Shown here piece by piece: positions 32,999 through 42,431 of a stretch of DNA of 64,000 nt. The notes under the pieces were generated by a model. The model saw nothing but the letters and a program-made list of their open reading frames with translations. It had not been told where the DNA came from and searched no databases. Each line of letters opens with the position of its first letter. The stretch's first letter is position 1. The translations under genes and the position numbers were made by a program. Origin of the DNA: Candidatus Saccharimonadota bacterium (GTDB lineage Bacteria; Patescibacteriota; Saccharimonadia; Saccharimonadales; Saccharimonadaceae); assembly GCA_030531645.1 (NCBI GenBank), contig JAUNNB010000001.1, positions 168,249-232,248 on the forward strand, read 5' to 3'.

Positions 32999-34423
32999 AT
33001 GACGTTGTTTTCGAGGTTCAAAAAACGTTTTTATTTCGTAGCGGCGCATTATTTTAAACTATTCGCCAATATCTCACTAAAACGTTGGAACCCACGTATC
33101 ATTGCTATTACTGGTTCTGTTGGTAAAACTACGATGTTAAATCTCGTAGAACTCGAACTGGGTGAACGTGCACACTATTCACATAACGCAAATTCCGCAT
33201 TCGGGATTGCTTTTGATTTGGTCGGCACAGACGGTATTCGCGGCTCTAAACTACGCTGGGTCTATCTGTTCTTCGCCGTGCCAATTCGCGCGCTCTTCTT
33301 CAAGCACACCGAAGAGTTCTACATTGTCGAAATCGACGGCGAACGCCCTCACGAGACCGAGTTCTTAGCCAAATGGCTGAAACCAGAAGTCACTCTCTGG
33401 GTTTCACTTGGCCGCTCCCACGCTGTCCAATTTGATGACCAAGTTGAAAGTGGTGAGTTTGAAAATGTAGACAAGGCTATCACCCACGAATTCGCGATGC
33501 TTCCTCAGTATACTCAGAAGGTTATCTATATCGACGGCGATGTCCCTCTTATGAATAAAGCTTGCGAGAAGGTGAAAAAGCACCACAATATCCCAGCCGA
33601 AATTCGAAAATGCTACCAGTCTCGCCTTAAAGAGTATAAGGTTTACCCAGACCATACTACCTTCATTATCAGTAATGATTTCTTGAACGAGGACGGCTCC
33701 GTAACTGAGAAGGCTAAGAAATCTATTAATGCTAAGCGTCTCCAGACTTCCTTCAAGTTCTATCGTCCTATGCCAAAGAGTGTCACCATTCAACTTGTGA
33801 TGCTTGAGAATCTTTGCGATTACTTAGATGTTCCGCTTAAGACTGACTTCCGCGATATGCGCGTTGCGCCAGGTCGTTCATCGTATTTTGAAGGCATCAA
33901 GGGCATCGACATCATCGACAGCTCATATAATGCCCACCTTCTAAGTGTAGAATCCGTCCTCGGTATGGTTAGCGAAATCAAGACAAAACACAAATGGCTA
34001 GTCCTCGGCGATATGGTAGAGCAGGGCTCGATTGAGGGCGAAGAACACAAGAAACTCGCCCTTGCTATCAAGAAAGCATCCCCAGAGCGCGTGATCTTGA
34101 TTGGCCACCGCCTCGAGACCTACACTCTTCCAGAACTCGAAAAAATCTATGATGTGTCAGAGAGGCTGTCTCAGTCTGAGAATAGCGCGGAATACAAGAA
34201 TAAGTCTGCCTCTAAGCCTATCATCTATCACACCCTAGATCAGAAAGATGCCCTGAAATACATCAAGAAGAATATCAAAGGCGATGAAGTTGTCGTGTTC
34301 AAAGGTAGTCAGTATCTCGAATGGATTATCGAAAAATTATTGAAGCACCCAAAAGATGCCAAGAGGCTATGCCGTCGCGAAAAGGCAGCAGTAAAACGTC
34401 GTGAAAGACGGGGGTTGAATTAG
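32999..34423 (+). CDS. MurF-like Mur ligase
   Basis: The 474-residue protein has the ATP site AITGSVGKTTMLN (residues 37-48), the middle-domain pattern NANSAFGIAFDLVG and EIDGERPHETEFLAKWLKPEVTLWVSLGRSH (shortened), and the C-terminal domain with DIIDSSYNAHLLSVESVL and WLVLGDMVEQGS, which match MurF (UDP-MurNAc-tripeptide D-Ala-D-Ala ligase) more closely than MurC/D/E. The end is unusually basic (AAVKRRERRGLN). TATAAT at 32987-32992 is 6 nt upstream of the ATG. It leads a cell-wall operon with four downstream genes. A substrate other than D-Ala-D-Ala is possible. Confidence 0.85.
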   Translation: MTLFSRFKKRFYFVAAHYFKLFANISLKRWNPRIIAITGSVGKTTMLNLVELELGERAHYSHNANSAFGIAFDLVGTDGIRGSKLRWVYLFFAVPIRALFFKHTEEFYIVEIDGERPHETEFLAKWLKPEVTLWVSLGRSHAVQFDDQVESGEFENVDKAITHEFAMLPQYTQKVIYIDGDVPLMNKACEKVKKHHNIPAEIRKCYQSRLKEYKVYPDHTTFIISNDFLNEDGSVTEKAKKSINAKRLQTSFKFYRPMPKSVTIQLVMLENLCDYLDVPLKTDFRDMRVAPGRSSYFEGIKGIDIIDSSYNAHLLSVESVLGMVSEIKTKHKWLVLGDMVEQGSIEGEEHKKLALAIKKASPERVILIGHRLETYTLPELEKIYDVSERLSQSENSAEYKNKSASKPIIYHTLDQKDALKYIKKNIKGDEVVVFKGSQYLEWIIEKLLKHPKDAKRLCRREKAAVKRRERRGLN

Positions 34424-34453
34424 AATTTTACCGTTTTTAGAAAGGAGGTTAAC

Positions 34454-35383
34454 TTGAAAACGTTATATGTAATTCACGGTTGGACTTACACAGTTGAACC
34501 TTGGGCGAAGACGATTGCGATTCTGAAGAAAGATTACGGAATCAAAGTTGAGATGTTGAACGTTCCAGGTCTTACCGCTAAATCAAATAAAGTTTGGACT
34601 ACCGAAGAATACGCTGCGTGGGCTGCCAAGAATATCCCTACTGGCGCTATTGCGCTAGGTCATAGCAATGGTGGTCGTATTTTGCTCAATATGAATGTCG
34701 AGAAACCGAATAAATTGAAGCATCTTATTCTCCTCAGCTCAGCTGGTGTCTATGAAGAAACCAAGAAAAAGACCGCCGTTCGCAAAGCCTCCAAGATGTT
34801 TGCTCCACTCAAAAAATCAGCACTCCTACGTAAAGTGTTTCATAAAGTTGTCGGCGCCTCAGATTACGAGCATGCTCCAGACAATATGAAACAGACCCTC
34901 ACCAATATGCTCGAAAGCGACAAAAACCTCGATGTCACGAAGGTTACCGTTCCGACCACTATTCTTTGGGGCGAAGCTGATACTGTGACGCCACTTCGTA
35001 TGGGCATCGAATTGTCCCAGAAGATTCCAAACGCTACCATCAAGACTTATAAGAAATGGAACCACGCTCCATATATTTCTGAGCCAGCCGCTCTTGCCTC
35101 AGCGATTGCTGCAGCTATGAAGGATGCTGAGAAGGTCGAAGATCCACGCGAGATTAAGACTACTCCTATCGAAGAGCTTCCAGAAGAGGCTAAGCTCGCC
35201 GTCAAGGAGGAACTTAAAGAAATCAAGCAGGCAGAAAAAGAGGAAGAAAAGGCTATCAAAGAGGCTGTGAAAATTGCCGAAAAGGAAAACAGGGAAGAAG
35301 AAAAGAACGCCGAGGAAAAGAAAGAGCCAGAAGAGCCGACAGTTAAGCCATCTGAATTCATCGAAAGCGGGGACAAGATATGA
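34454..35383 (+). CDS. Alpha/beta hydrolase with charged coiled-coil tail
   Basis: The 309-residue protein contains an alpha/beta-hydrolase core: YVIHGWTY (oxyanion region), the nucleophile elbow GHSNGG (Ser71), a likely acid in ILWGEADTVTP and the His in KKWNHAPY. Residues about 225-300 are an extremely Glu/Lys/Ala-rich helix that is not part of the fold. The start is TTG at 34454 after a perfect AAAGGAGGT. The stop overlaps the next ATG (ATGA). As a member of the wall operon it may cleave an ester or amide in a precursor; the substrate is unknown. Confidence 0.8.
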   Translation: MKTLYVIHGWTYTVEPWAKTIAILKKDYGIKVEMLNVPGLTAKSNKVWTTEEYAAWAAKNIPTGAIALGHSNGGRILLNMNVEKPNKLKHLILLSSAGVYEETKKKTAVRKASKMFAPLKKSALLRKVFHKVVGASDYEHAPDNMKQTLTNMLESDKNLDVTKVTVPTTILWGEADTVTPLRMGIELSQKIPNATIKTYKKWNHAPYISEPAALASAIAAAMKDAEKVEDPREIKTTPIEELPEEAKLAVKEELKEIKQAEKEEEKAIKEAVKIAEKENREEEKNAEEKKEPEEPTVKPSEFIESGDKI

Positions 35384-36636
35384 TATTTCTAGGCCAAGCA
35401 TCTAGATTTGGTATCCGTGGTACATTCCGCCACCTATTTGCTCATGGCAACGGCCGTGATATCACAGATCTCGAGGAGCACCTAGCATGGCGCTATGGCG
35501 TGGATTCGGATGATGTTATTCTATATCACACTGGGCGCACTGCTCTAGCTGAGGCCATCAAATATGCCATCAAAGGCCAATATATTGATGAAATTGCTAT
35601 TAAGCGACGCAAGCGCGGTATGAATTTGCCTGGCAAAGGCCAACCAGAAGTTGTTATTACATCGTTAACTTGTTATGCCGTAGTAGAAGCTGTCCGCGCT
35701 GCCGGTGCAATTCCAGTCTTCGCTGATGTCGACCCAGAAACTCTACATTTCGACGGCGACACTTTGACTAAGGCTCTAAGGAATCACAGTAATGTCCGCG
35801 CTATCGTAGTTCAGAATAACTTGGGCCATCCTTGCAAAATTAAGGAAATTGAAAAAATCGCCAACCGCCTAGACATTCCATTAGTCGAAGACCTCGCTCA
35901 TTGTGCCGGTTGTGCATATGAAGATGGCCGCGAGATGGGAACGCTCGGTGTGGCTGCCGCCCTTAGCTTCGGCAAAGGCAAGTCTATCGACACTACATCT
36001 GGTGGTGCATTGGTGATTCGTGGCAGTATTAACACTAAATCTAGCGATCGTTCCGGCAAGGAAGAAAAGGCCGAATCCGGCGCTCCGATGGATTTTTCTA
36101 GCAAATATATTCCAGTCCACCCACGCCGCAGGCCAAAACTCTCAGACCGCCTTCGCGACCGATTCTATCCATTTTTTGGTATGCAAATTCGTGGTCTCTA
36201 CCACATTCATCTTGGCAAACCCCTTACCGCTATTCTCTTGAAGCTCCACTTTATCCAGTATGGCGCAGATGCCGTCCTCGACCCTAAGTACAAAATTACC
36301 AAATGGCAGGCACGCCTCGCCATGAATCAATTTGATTCGCTTCCAGAGAACCGCCCACCTCTACGCGATTTCTATCTGGTTAAAGATGCGGATGAAACTA
36401 TCAGAAAACTCGCAGCCTACGGCTATATCTTCAATGACACTTGGTATGATTCTCCAGTCTCACCAAAGCGCTATTTCCGCAAGGCGAAGTTCACGCGCGA
36501 AGACTGTCCGAAGGCCGTTGAGTTGGCGCACCATATCGTTAACGTGCCGAACTGGTACTCCGAAGAACAACTCGCCACAGCCATCAAGATCATCAAATCA
36601 GACGAATTAAAGTCTAAGAAAGGGGCAAAGAAGTGA
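35380..36636 (+). CDS. DegT/DnrJ/EryC1-type PLP-dependent aminotransferase
   Basis: The 418-residue protein fits the sugar aminotransferase family: GRTALAEAI (52-60), PEVVITSLTCYAVVEAVRAAG (shortened), FADVDPETLHF, VEDLAHCAG with Asp171 as PLP-nitrogen partner, and SFGKGKSID with Lys199 or Lys201 as Schiff-base lysine, then TSGGALVI. Such enzymes usually aminate UDP-linked keto-sugars. It overlaps the hydrolase gene and the following FemX-like gene by 4 nt each. In this operon it may make an amino-sugar or an unusual amino donor for the wall; that is inference. Confidence 0.85.
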   Translation: MIFLGQASRFGIRGTFRHLFAHGNGRDITDLEEHLAWRYGVDSDDVILYHTGRTALAEAIKYAIKGQYIDEIAIKRRKRGMNLPGKGQPEVVITSLTCYAVVEAVRAAGAIPVFADVDPETLHFDGDTLTKALRNHSNVRAIVVQNNLGHPCKIKEIEKIANRLDIPLVEDLAHCAGCAYEDGREMGTLGVAAALSFGKGKSIDTTSGGALVIRGSINTKSSDRSGKEEKAESGAPMDFSSKYIPVHPRRRPKLSDRLRDRFYPFFGMQIRGLYHIHLGKPLTAILLKLHFIQYGADAVLDPKYKITKWQARLAMNQFDSLPENRPPLRDFYLVKDADETIRKLAAYGYIFNDTWYDSPVSPKRYFRKAKFTREDCPKAVELAHHIVNVPNWYSEEQLATAIKIIKSDELKSKKGAKK

Positions 36637-37586
36637 TAATAGACGGAAATTTCCTTCAGACCAAAGAGTGGGCCGAAGTTAGCAAAAAACTTGGCCATAA
36701 GGTATATTTTGAGAACGATGTTCTGATGATTGTTAAAGATGCCAAGCGTGGTCGTTATCTTGAAATCCCAGGTGGTCCGCTGATTGATTGGGAAAACGAA
36801 GAGGAAAAATCAAAGATTTTTGCTAGAATTCGCGAGATTGCCAAAAAAGAAAACTGTGTCTTTGTGCGTTTCCGTCCGCAACTAATAGACACGAAGGAAA
36901 ATCGCAAACTTCTACCAAAATACGCCAAGCCGGCCCCATTCCATTTATATGCTCAAAATACCATCATTATAGATCTCGAGAAGTCCGTAGAAGACCTGAT
37001 GGCTTCGATGCGCCGCCAGACACGCTATGAGGTGCGCCGCGTTCCTAAGGTGGGCCTAGAGGTCAAAAAAGGCTATACTGACGCCGATTTCAAGGAATTC
37101 CACGAAATTCAGGTTGAAACTGCCCGCAAGAAGGGCTTCATCCCACCTACGGATAAGGAACTTACAGCCTATCACGAAGTTTTCAAGAGTAAAGCCGTCA
37201 TCTATAAGGCCCTAGTTGGCCAATCTGTAGTCGCCACCGGTCTTATGATTAAATCTGGCAAAGAAGTAGATTATTTCGAAGCCGCCTCTACCGACCTTAA
37301 TAATAAGCTCCCTGGTTCATATGGTGTTCTCTGGACCGCCATTCAGGACGCCAAAGAAAACGGCTACAAGAGGTTCAATCTCTGGGGCGTTGCACCACCA
37401 GACCCAAAGAATCCAGGTAAATATCTCCAGAATCATCGCTATTCTAAAGTTACAACTTTCAAAACCGGTTTCGGAGGTGAACAAATCGACTTCATTCCAG
37501 CTCACGATATTGTTATTAATAGCTTTAGATATAATATTACAAAAATAATTGAAATTGCTCGTAAAAAATGGAGGCATTTAGGATGA
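36633..37586 (+). CDS. FemAB/FemX-like peptidyltransferase 1
   Basis: The 317-residue protein shows the FemAB pattern: FLQTKEWAEVSKKLGHKVY, KRGRYLEIPGGPLIDWEN, YAQNTIIIDLEKSVEDLMASM followed by RRQTRYEVRRVPKVG, then PGSYGVLWTAIQDAKENGYKRFNLWG and KTGFGGEQIDFIPAHDIV (each shortened). These enzymes add amino acids from aminoacyl-tRNA to lipid II side chains. Start GTG 36633 overlaps the previous stop. No coiled coil like that of FemA is seen, so it is nearer to FemX/LiFemX types. Confidence 0.9.
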   Translation: MIIDGNFLQTKEWAEVSKKLGHKVYFENDVLMIVKDAKRGRYLEIPGGPLIDWENEEEKSKIFARIREIAKKENCVFVRFRPQLIDTKENRKLLPKYAKPAPFHLYAQNTIIIDLEKSVEDLMASMRRQTRYEVRRVPKVGLEVKKGYTDADFKEFHEIQVETARKKGFIPPTDKELTAYHEVFKSKAVIYKALVGQSVVATGLMIKSGKEVDYFEAASTDLNNKLPGSYGVLWTAIQDAKENGYKRFNLWGVAPPDPKNPGKYLQNHRYSKVTTFKTGFGGEQIDFIPAHDIVINSFRYNITKIIEIARKKWRHLG

Positions 37587-38698
37587 GAATTATAGACGCG
37601 GAAGACAGGGTAGAGTGGGACGAATTTGTCACATCGCACAAAGAGGCTAATTTCCTCCAGTCTTGGGATTTTTATGAATTCCATAAGAGTCGCGGGGAAG
37701 AAGTAATTCGTCGACTAGTTATCGCCGATCTCGAAGATATTGATGACATCTCAGAACTTGATTTGAAACGCCGCAAGAAGGGCGAAGAGTTCATCAAACG
37801 CCCAGCCCGCAGGACCAAGAAGCCTTACAAAATCGTCGCCGCCTATGCTGGCGAAGTTGAACACGCTAAGCGTGGTCGCCACCTTGCCATCGCCGGTGGC
37901 CCAATCCTAGACTGGGGCGATAAGAAAGTCGTTTCTGCCGTATTTTCAGATATTCGTGAACAAACTAAGAAATTAAACTGTGTGTTTGCTCGCGTTCGCC
38001 CGCAATGCGAAGATACGCCAGAGAATCGCGAAATCTTTGCCGAAAACGGACTCAGGAAGGCCCCGATGTATCTTTCTGTCGAATTTGCTGGTGTTCTAGA
38101 TATTACAAAGTCCGAGGAAGAGATTATGACCGGTATGCGCCAAAGGCTGCGTCGCGCGCTCCGCAAAGGTGCTAAAAACGATATCAAGATTGAAAAATCT
38201 ACTGATCCAAAAGATATCCATAAATTCTATGAGATTCAGCTAGAGACCGCCAAGCGCCACGATTTCTATGCATTCTCCGAGGATTTCCTAACTAAGCAGT
38301 TCAAGGCCTTCGCCGAGAACGACGAAGCGGTATTATATACGGCCAAGAAAGACGGTAAAATTCTTGCCCAGAACTTTATGATTTTCTATGGCAACGAAGC
38401 TTCCTATCATTATGGTGTTTCGTCTGAACTTGGTACCAAACTTTCCGGTGCGCCTCTGCTTCATATGGAAGCCATGCGCGATGCCAGGAAACGGGGTATT
38501 GGTAGATATAATCTATGGGGTATCGTTGGTGAAGAAGAAACTAAGCATCGCTTTTACGGCGTGTCCGTGTTCAAGCGCGGCTTTGGCGTGGAGGAACTCC
38601 ACTATCTCAATGCCCGCGACCTAGTCGTCAAACCAATTCCATATTACTTGAAGACCTATATTATTGAGACCATCAGGCGTAAAGTCAGGCATGTATAA
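37583..38698 (+). CDS. FemAB/FemX-like peptidyltransferase 2
   Basis: A 371-residue paralogue of the preceding gene: NFLQSWDFYEFHKSRGEEV, KRGRHLAIAGGPILDWGD, MRQRLRRALRKGAKND, GAPLLHMEAMRDARKRG and KRGFGVEELHYLNARDLVV (shortened). It differs by a basic insertion near residues 55-90 (DLKRRKKGEEFIKRPARRTKK). ATG 37583 overlaps the previous stop (ATGA) with GGAGG 12 nt upstream; an in-frame ATG at 37568 is less likely. Two consecutive Fem enzymes suggest a cross-bridge of at least two added residues. Confidence 0.9.
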   Translation: MRIIDAEDRVEWDEFVTSHKEANFLQSWDFYEFHKSRGEEVIRRLVIADLEDIDDISELDLKRRKKGEEFIKRPARRTKKPYKIVAAYAGEVEHAKRGRHLAIAGGPILDWGDKKVVSAVFSDIREQTKKLNCVFARVRPQCEDTPENREIFAENGLRKAPMYLSVEFAGVLDITKSEEEIMTGMRQRLRRALRKGAKNDIKIEKSTDPKDIHKFYEIQLETAKRHDFYAFSEDFLTKQFKAFAENDEAVLYTAKKDGKILAQNFMIFYGNEASYHYGVSSELGTKLSGAPLLHMEAMRDARKRGIGRYNLWGIVGEEETKHRFYGVSVFKRGFGVEELHYLNARDLVVKPIPYYLKTYIIETIRRKVRHV

Positions 38699-38706
38699 AA
38701 TAGATC

Positions 38707-38735
38707 TTGATCTTTGTTTACGAGTGTAGTGTAAT
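38707..38735 (+). promoter_or_regulatory. Promoter of the DUF2075 gene
   Basis: TTGATC (38707-38712), 17-bp spacer, TGTAAT (38730-38735), 7 nt before ATG 38743. The in-frame TTG at 38707 is therefore the -35 box, not a start codon. Confidence 0.65.
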
Positions 38736-38742
38736 AGGGGTA

Positions 38743-40716
38743 ATGCGTGGACAAAGATCATATTATTCGGAAAATATACATGATTTTCTTCGTCAATCAA
38801 ATGACGAAATTTTTGGTATTATTTCTTCAAACAATACATTCGATACGACGATTCAACAGTCTGATGCATGGATGGAAGAAATCAAAATTCTTAAACAACA
38901 ATTAGATGGTTTTGACGAAGGCCGCATTATCTTTGAATATGTTATCCCCCGAATGGGAAAGCGTGTCGACACCGTTATTTTATATAAAAATATTGTATTT
39001 ATTTTGGAATTCAAATGCGGAGAGTCCGTTTATTCAAGATATGCTTACGATCAAGTTTATGACTATGCACTAGATTTAAGAAATTTTCAGAAGGAAAGCT
39101 CCAATAAACTAATCGCGGCAATACAGATATCTACAGCTGCGCCAGACCAAGATATTAATATTATAGAAAACGACAGAATTATCGAGCCTATTAGTTGCAA
39201 TAAGTGCAACATTAGGGAGGCTATTGAACAGGTCTGCTCTAAATATGACGAGCCGGTTTTTAGCTATACGGAGTGGGAACAGTCCGAGTATCTTCCAACG
39301 CCGACTATCATCGAAGCTGCGCGTGCTATGTATGAGGGGCATAGTGTGGATGAAATTACAAGAAGCGACGCTGGAGCTAAGAATCTAACCGCCACTACCG
39401 AGGCTCTCATTAAAATTATTGAGCATAGTAAAGAATATCATAAAAAATCGATTTGTTTTGTGACTGGCGTTCCAGGTGCTGGGAAGACCCTTGTTGGATT
39501 AAATCTTGCTATACAGTATTCTAAGCCAGACACGGAGGAATGTGCGGCATTTCTTTCCGGTAACTCTCCATTAGTTTCAGTTCTTCAAGAAGCTCTTGCA
39601 AGAGATCATGTGGAGCGTAGTCAGCATCAAGTCAAAAAAACGGATGCTCTACGCGAAGCTCGGACGTTTATCCAAGACATTCATAAATATAGAGATGCCT
39701 ACGTGAACAATATGGACGTTCCACCAGAAGGAGTTGTTATATTTGACGAGGCTCAACGCGCATGGACAAAAGATATGATCTCGGATTTTATGCGCAGGAA
39801 AAAGAATGTAAGTAACTTCGACTACAGTGAACCTGAGTTCCTAATTAGCACTATGAATCGTCGTGATGACTGGGCCGTAGTAGTTTGCCTGGTTGGTGGT
39901 GGCCAAGAAATTAATACGGGTGAAGCCGGACTTCCAGAATGGTTCGATTCTCTAAATAGGTCATTTGGCGACTGGGATGTGTATGTGACGCCAGAATTAA
40001 ACGATGATGAATATCGTAGAGGAAGATCTTGGAGTAGTATGGTAAGTGGTTTAAATATAAACGAGATAAGCGATTTACATCTATCAACTTCAGTTCGCTC
40101 TTTTCGTACTCCGGATCTGTCAGCGTTTATTGATGCTATGCTTGACGTTGACATTACCAAAGCCAAAGAACTGTATGACAAGATTTCCAATAAATACCCA
40201 ATAGTCATCACACGCAATCTAGATACGGCGAAAATATGGGCTAAGTCTCACGGCAGAGGAACAACAAGATATGGCTTACTTGCAAGTAGCGGTGCACTTA
40301 GGCTAAAACCAGAAGGCATCTACGTCAAAAGTAAAATTGATATTGCTGATTGGCTTCTTAACGATAAGGAAGATGTGCGCTCCAGCTATGCCTTAGAAGA
40401 TGTTGCAACCGAATTTGATATTCAAGGTTTAGAGTTGGACTATTCCATAGTCGCATGGGATTCTAGTATGAGGTTTTGTGACGGCACATGGAAATATTAC
40501 AATTTTAGGGGAAACAGCTGGAACAATATATCTGAAGAAAGGCAGCTCTATCTCAAAAACGCTTATCGTGTACTTCTTACGCGCGCAAGGCAGGGTATGG
40601 TTATATTTATTCCGTACGGTGACGACTTAGATGCGACTCGCAAGACTGATTTCTATGATGGTACTTATACATACTTAAGAAGCTTGGGGATTCAGGATCT
40701 CGATCAGCCAGATTAG
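38743..40716 (+). CDS. DUF2075 nuclease-helicase (Schlafen-group-3-like)
   Basis: The 657-residue protein joins two enzymatic parts. Residues 60-100 hold a PD-(D/E)XK-type nuclease core: Glu65, Asp76 in KRVDTVIL, Glu89-x-Lys91 in FILEFKCG. Residues 235-650 are a DUF2075 superfamily 1 helicase/ATPase: Walker A GVPGAGKTL (242-250), Walker B VVIFDEAQRA with DEAQ at 335-338, LVGGGQEINTGEAG, an arginine motif LSTSVRSFR and the end motif YRVLLTRARQG. The family occurs in defence islands and in Schlafen-like proteins. It converges on the DGQHR gene with a 4-nt overlap of the 3' ends. Lower-GC style and context suggest acquired DNA. Confidence 0.88.
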   Translation: MRGQRSYYSENIHDFLRQSNDEIFGIISSNNTFDTTIQQSDAWMEEIKILKQQLDGFDEGRIIFEYVIPRMGKRVDTVILYKNIVFILEFKCGESVYSRYAYDQVYDYALDLRNFQKESSNKLIAAIQISTAAPDQDINIIENDRIIEPISCNKCNIREAIEQVCSKYDEPVFSYTEWEQSEYLPTPTIIEAARAMYEGHSVDEITRSDAGAKNLTATTEALIKIIEHSKEYHKKSICFVTGVPGAGKTLVGLNLAIQYSKPDTEECAAFLSGNSPLVSVLQEALARDHVERSQHQVKKTDALREARTFIQDIHKYRDAYVNNMDVPPEGVVIFDEAQRAWTKDMISDFMRRKKNVSNFDYSEPEFLISTMNRRDDWAVVVCLVGGGQEINTGEAGLPEWFDSLNRSFGDWDVYVTPELNDDEYRRGRSWSSMVSGLNINEISDLHLSTSVRSFRTPDLSAFIDAMLDVDITKAKELYDKISNKYPIVITRNLDTAKIWAKSHGRGTTRYGLLASSGALRLKPEGIYVKSKIDIADWLLNDKEDVRSSYALEDVATEFDIQGLELDYSIVAWDSSMRFCDGTWKYYNFRGNSWNNISEERQLYLKNAYRVLLTRARQGMVIFIPYGDDLDATRKTDFYDGTYTYLRSLGIQDLDQPD

Positions 40717-41816
40717 AATGCTAATGGGTCAAAGTCGATAGATGCTTGATTTTTTAGCTTATTTACCCAGTCTTCGGCAAAATTCGTGGTAGCACTTTCA
40801 CCACTAAATGGATTCATGCCTAGGCCCTTGATAAATTCACCATTTGTGTTGAAAATATCAGTAGCTTGTAGACTATCATTTGCAAACAATGTATTGATAG
40901 TTTTTGATACAAACTCTCTATCCATAGACATGTGATTTGCTAACGCTTCATTGTAAAATGCTGGTAGCATAATCATCATAAAACGTAGGCCTGAAATCTT
41001 AGAAAACGGCGCAAGCTCGCGGTCACGCTCAGAAATGCGCACGCCAACAGCCTTCTCCCATCCACGTAGATATTCACTGATGAGCTTGAAGGTTTTTTCG
41101 TCATCAAGTTCACTGCCGTTGATGCTTTTAATTTTTACTTTTGCAAAGATATTAATCAACTGTTCAGCTTTAAAGCCACCTGGAACCTTTTCGGCACCCA
41201 TAATAATTCGGCCTTTGAGAGGAGAGCTATTTTCGCTATTAAGCAATTCTACTACGCCGTGGTAAGTCTTCTCTTTGTCAGAGAGCATATTAAGCTGTTT
41301 ACGGAACCACAATAGAAGGTTGGATGCAACTTGTTTCTGCTCCTCGTTCGTATTCTTAAAAATCAGACGACGTAGACGTAGGTCTGGCATGACATACATA
41401 TTAAACGTAAGATCGTAATCTACGCTATCGTCAATCTTGATTTGATCGTCCAAGAAAGAAAAGAGCCTGTGCTGCCCATCCATAATATCGAATGCATCCT
41501 TGCACCTCTCATATTCTTCTTCTGTCTCTGGGAAATCCATATAGTAAAGATTTGGTATAGGTGCGTCTTCTACCTTGTGCACTGAAAGAATATCCACGTT
41601 TTTCGTGCCGATTACAATAGATGTAGAAATAGTACCGCCCTCTGATACAAATTCAGCAATCTTACTCAAACGCTTTGGTTCGATTGGGCGCTGGGCTTCC
41701 TGGGTCTGATTTAATTCCTGTCTTGTAGCTAGGCGAACTAACTCGCGCGCAGACAAGGTGCCAAGAAAGCTCTCTTTATCGTGCTGAACAACTTTTAATA
41801 AATATACTTTTTTCAT
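40713..41816 (-). CDS. DGQHR-domain protein (DndB-like)
   Basis: The 367-residue protein carries the signature DGQHR at residues 113-117 in FDIMDGQHRLFSF, preceded by QRPIEPKRLSKIAEFV and followed by FKNTNEEQKQV, as in the DGQHR family that includes DndB, the regulator of DNA phosphorothioation operons. No dnd genes are nearby. ATG 41816 follows AAGGAGC, 9 nt after the HNH gene stop, so the two are one operon. Role in DNA modification or its control is inference. Confidence 0.85.
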   Translation of the reverse strand: MKKVYLLKVVQHDKESFLGTLSARELVRLATRQELNQTQEAQRPIEPKRLSKIAEFVSEGGTISTSIVIGTKNVDILSVHKVEDAPIPNLYYMDFPETEEEYERCKDAFDIMDGQHRLFSFLDDQIKIDDSVDYDLTFNMYVMPDLRLRRLIFKNTNEEQKQVASNLLLWFRKQLNMLSDKEKTYHGVVELLNSENSSPLKGRIIMGAEKVPGGFKAEQLINIFAKVKIKSINGSELDDEKTFKLISEYLRGWEKAVGVRISERDRELAPFSKISGLRFMMIMLPAFYNEALANHMSMDREFVSKTINTLFANDSLQATDIFNTNGEFIKGLGMNPFSGESATTNFAEDWVNKLKNQASIDFDPLAF

Positions 41817-41825
41817 AATTGCTCC

Positions 41826-42311
41826 TTATACTAATTTTAATAAAACTTTTACTTGATAATCCATAGAAGCTTTTTTCTTCTCATTACAGGCTTGACAGAG
41901 CATTTGCATATTATCTGCCAATTCATCTCCAACATACTTGAACGGCACTATATGATCTGCGTGGCTACTGAGATCTACCTTTGTTCCGCAAAACGCACAT
42001 TTATAGTTTTGCTCCTCTAGTAGCTCTTGCTTCAAGCCTTGCTCAATAGGTTTTCTCAATGTAGATTTCTTCAAAAAGGCCGTAACGAGCTGAAGTATGC
42101 GAGTGATCTCTGGGCGTTCCACCGTCTCATTTTGTTCGCGTAGAAGCAATACAGACAGAGAATGCTCTTTATTGCTGGAATATGAAAGAATAGTGCGGAT
42201 TTTGCGCATCTCCTCATCTGATTTATGCTTTTCACAGAAAGTTTTAAAAATACCAAGCACTTTAGCTTCGTGGATCGCATCTAGGATTATAGCATCGCTA
42301 TCAGGTTGCAT
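41826..42311 (-). CDS. HNH endonuclease
   Basis: The 161-residue protein has a C-terminal HNH domain: CAFC (Cys105, Cys108), SSHADHIVPF with Asp119-His120 as the catalytic His motif, NMQMLCQACN with Asn134 and Cys139/Cys142. The first 95 residues are helical and unknown. ATG 42311 (not the in-frame TTG at 42329) is the start: TATAAT occupies 42323-42318 and leaves 6 nt. Encoded upstream of the DGQHR protein in one operon. Confidence 0.88.
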   Translation of the reverse strand: MQPDSDAIILDAIHEAKVLGIFKTFCEKHKSDEEMRKIRTILSYSSNKEHSLSVLLLREQNETVERPEITRILQLVTAFLKKSTLRKPIEQGLKQELLEEQNYKCAFCGTKVDLSSHADHIVPFKYVGDELADNMQMLCQACNEKKKASMDYQVKVLLKLV

Positions 42312-42317
42312 ATCTAA

Positions 42318-42346
42318 ATTATACAGCAATAAAACTAAAATGTCAA
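42318..42346 (-). promoter_or_regulatory. Promoter of the HNH-DGQHR operon
   Basis: On the minus strand TTGACA (42346-42341), 17-bp spacer, TATAAT (42323-42318); the ATG follows after 6 nt. Confidence 0.88.
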
Positions 42347-42431
42347 GATCTAAAATGTAAAAATAAGCCTAGATCATGAAATTAGATCTAAATATTGTAA
42401 ACGATAAACTAGCCCGTTTTTAATAAAAATC

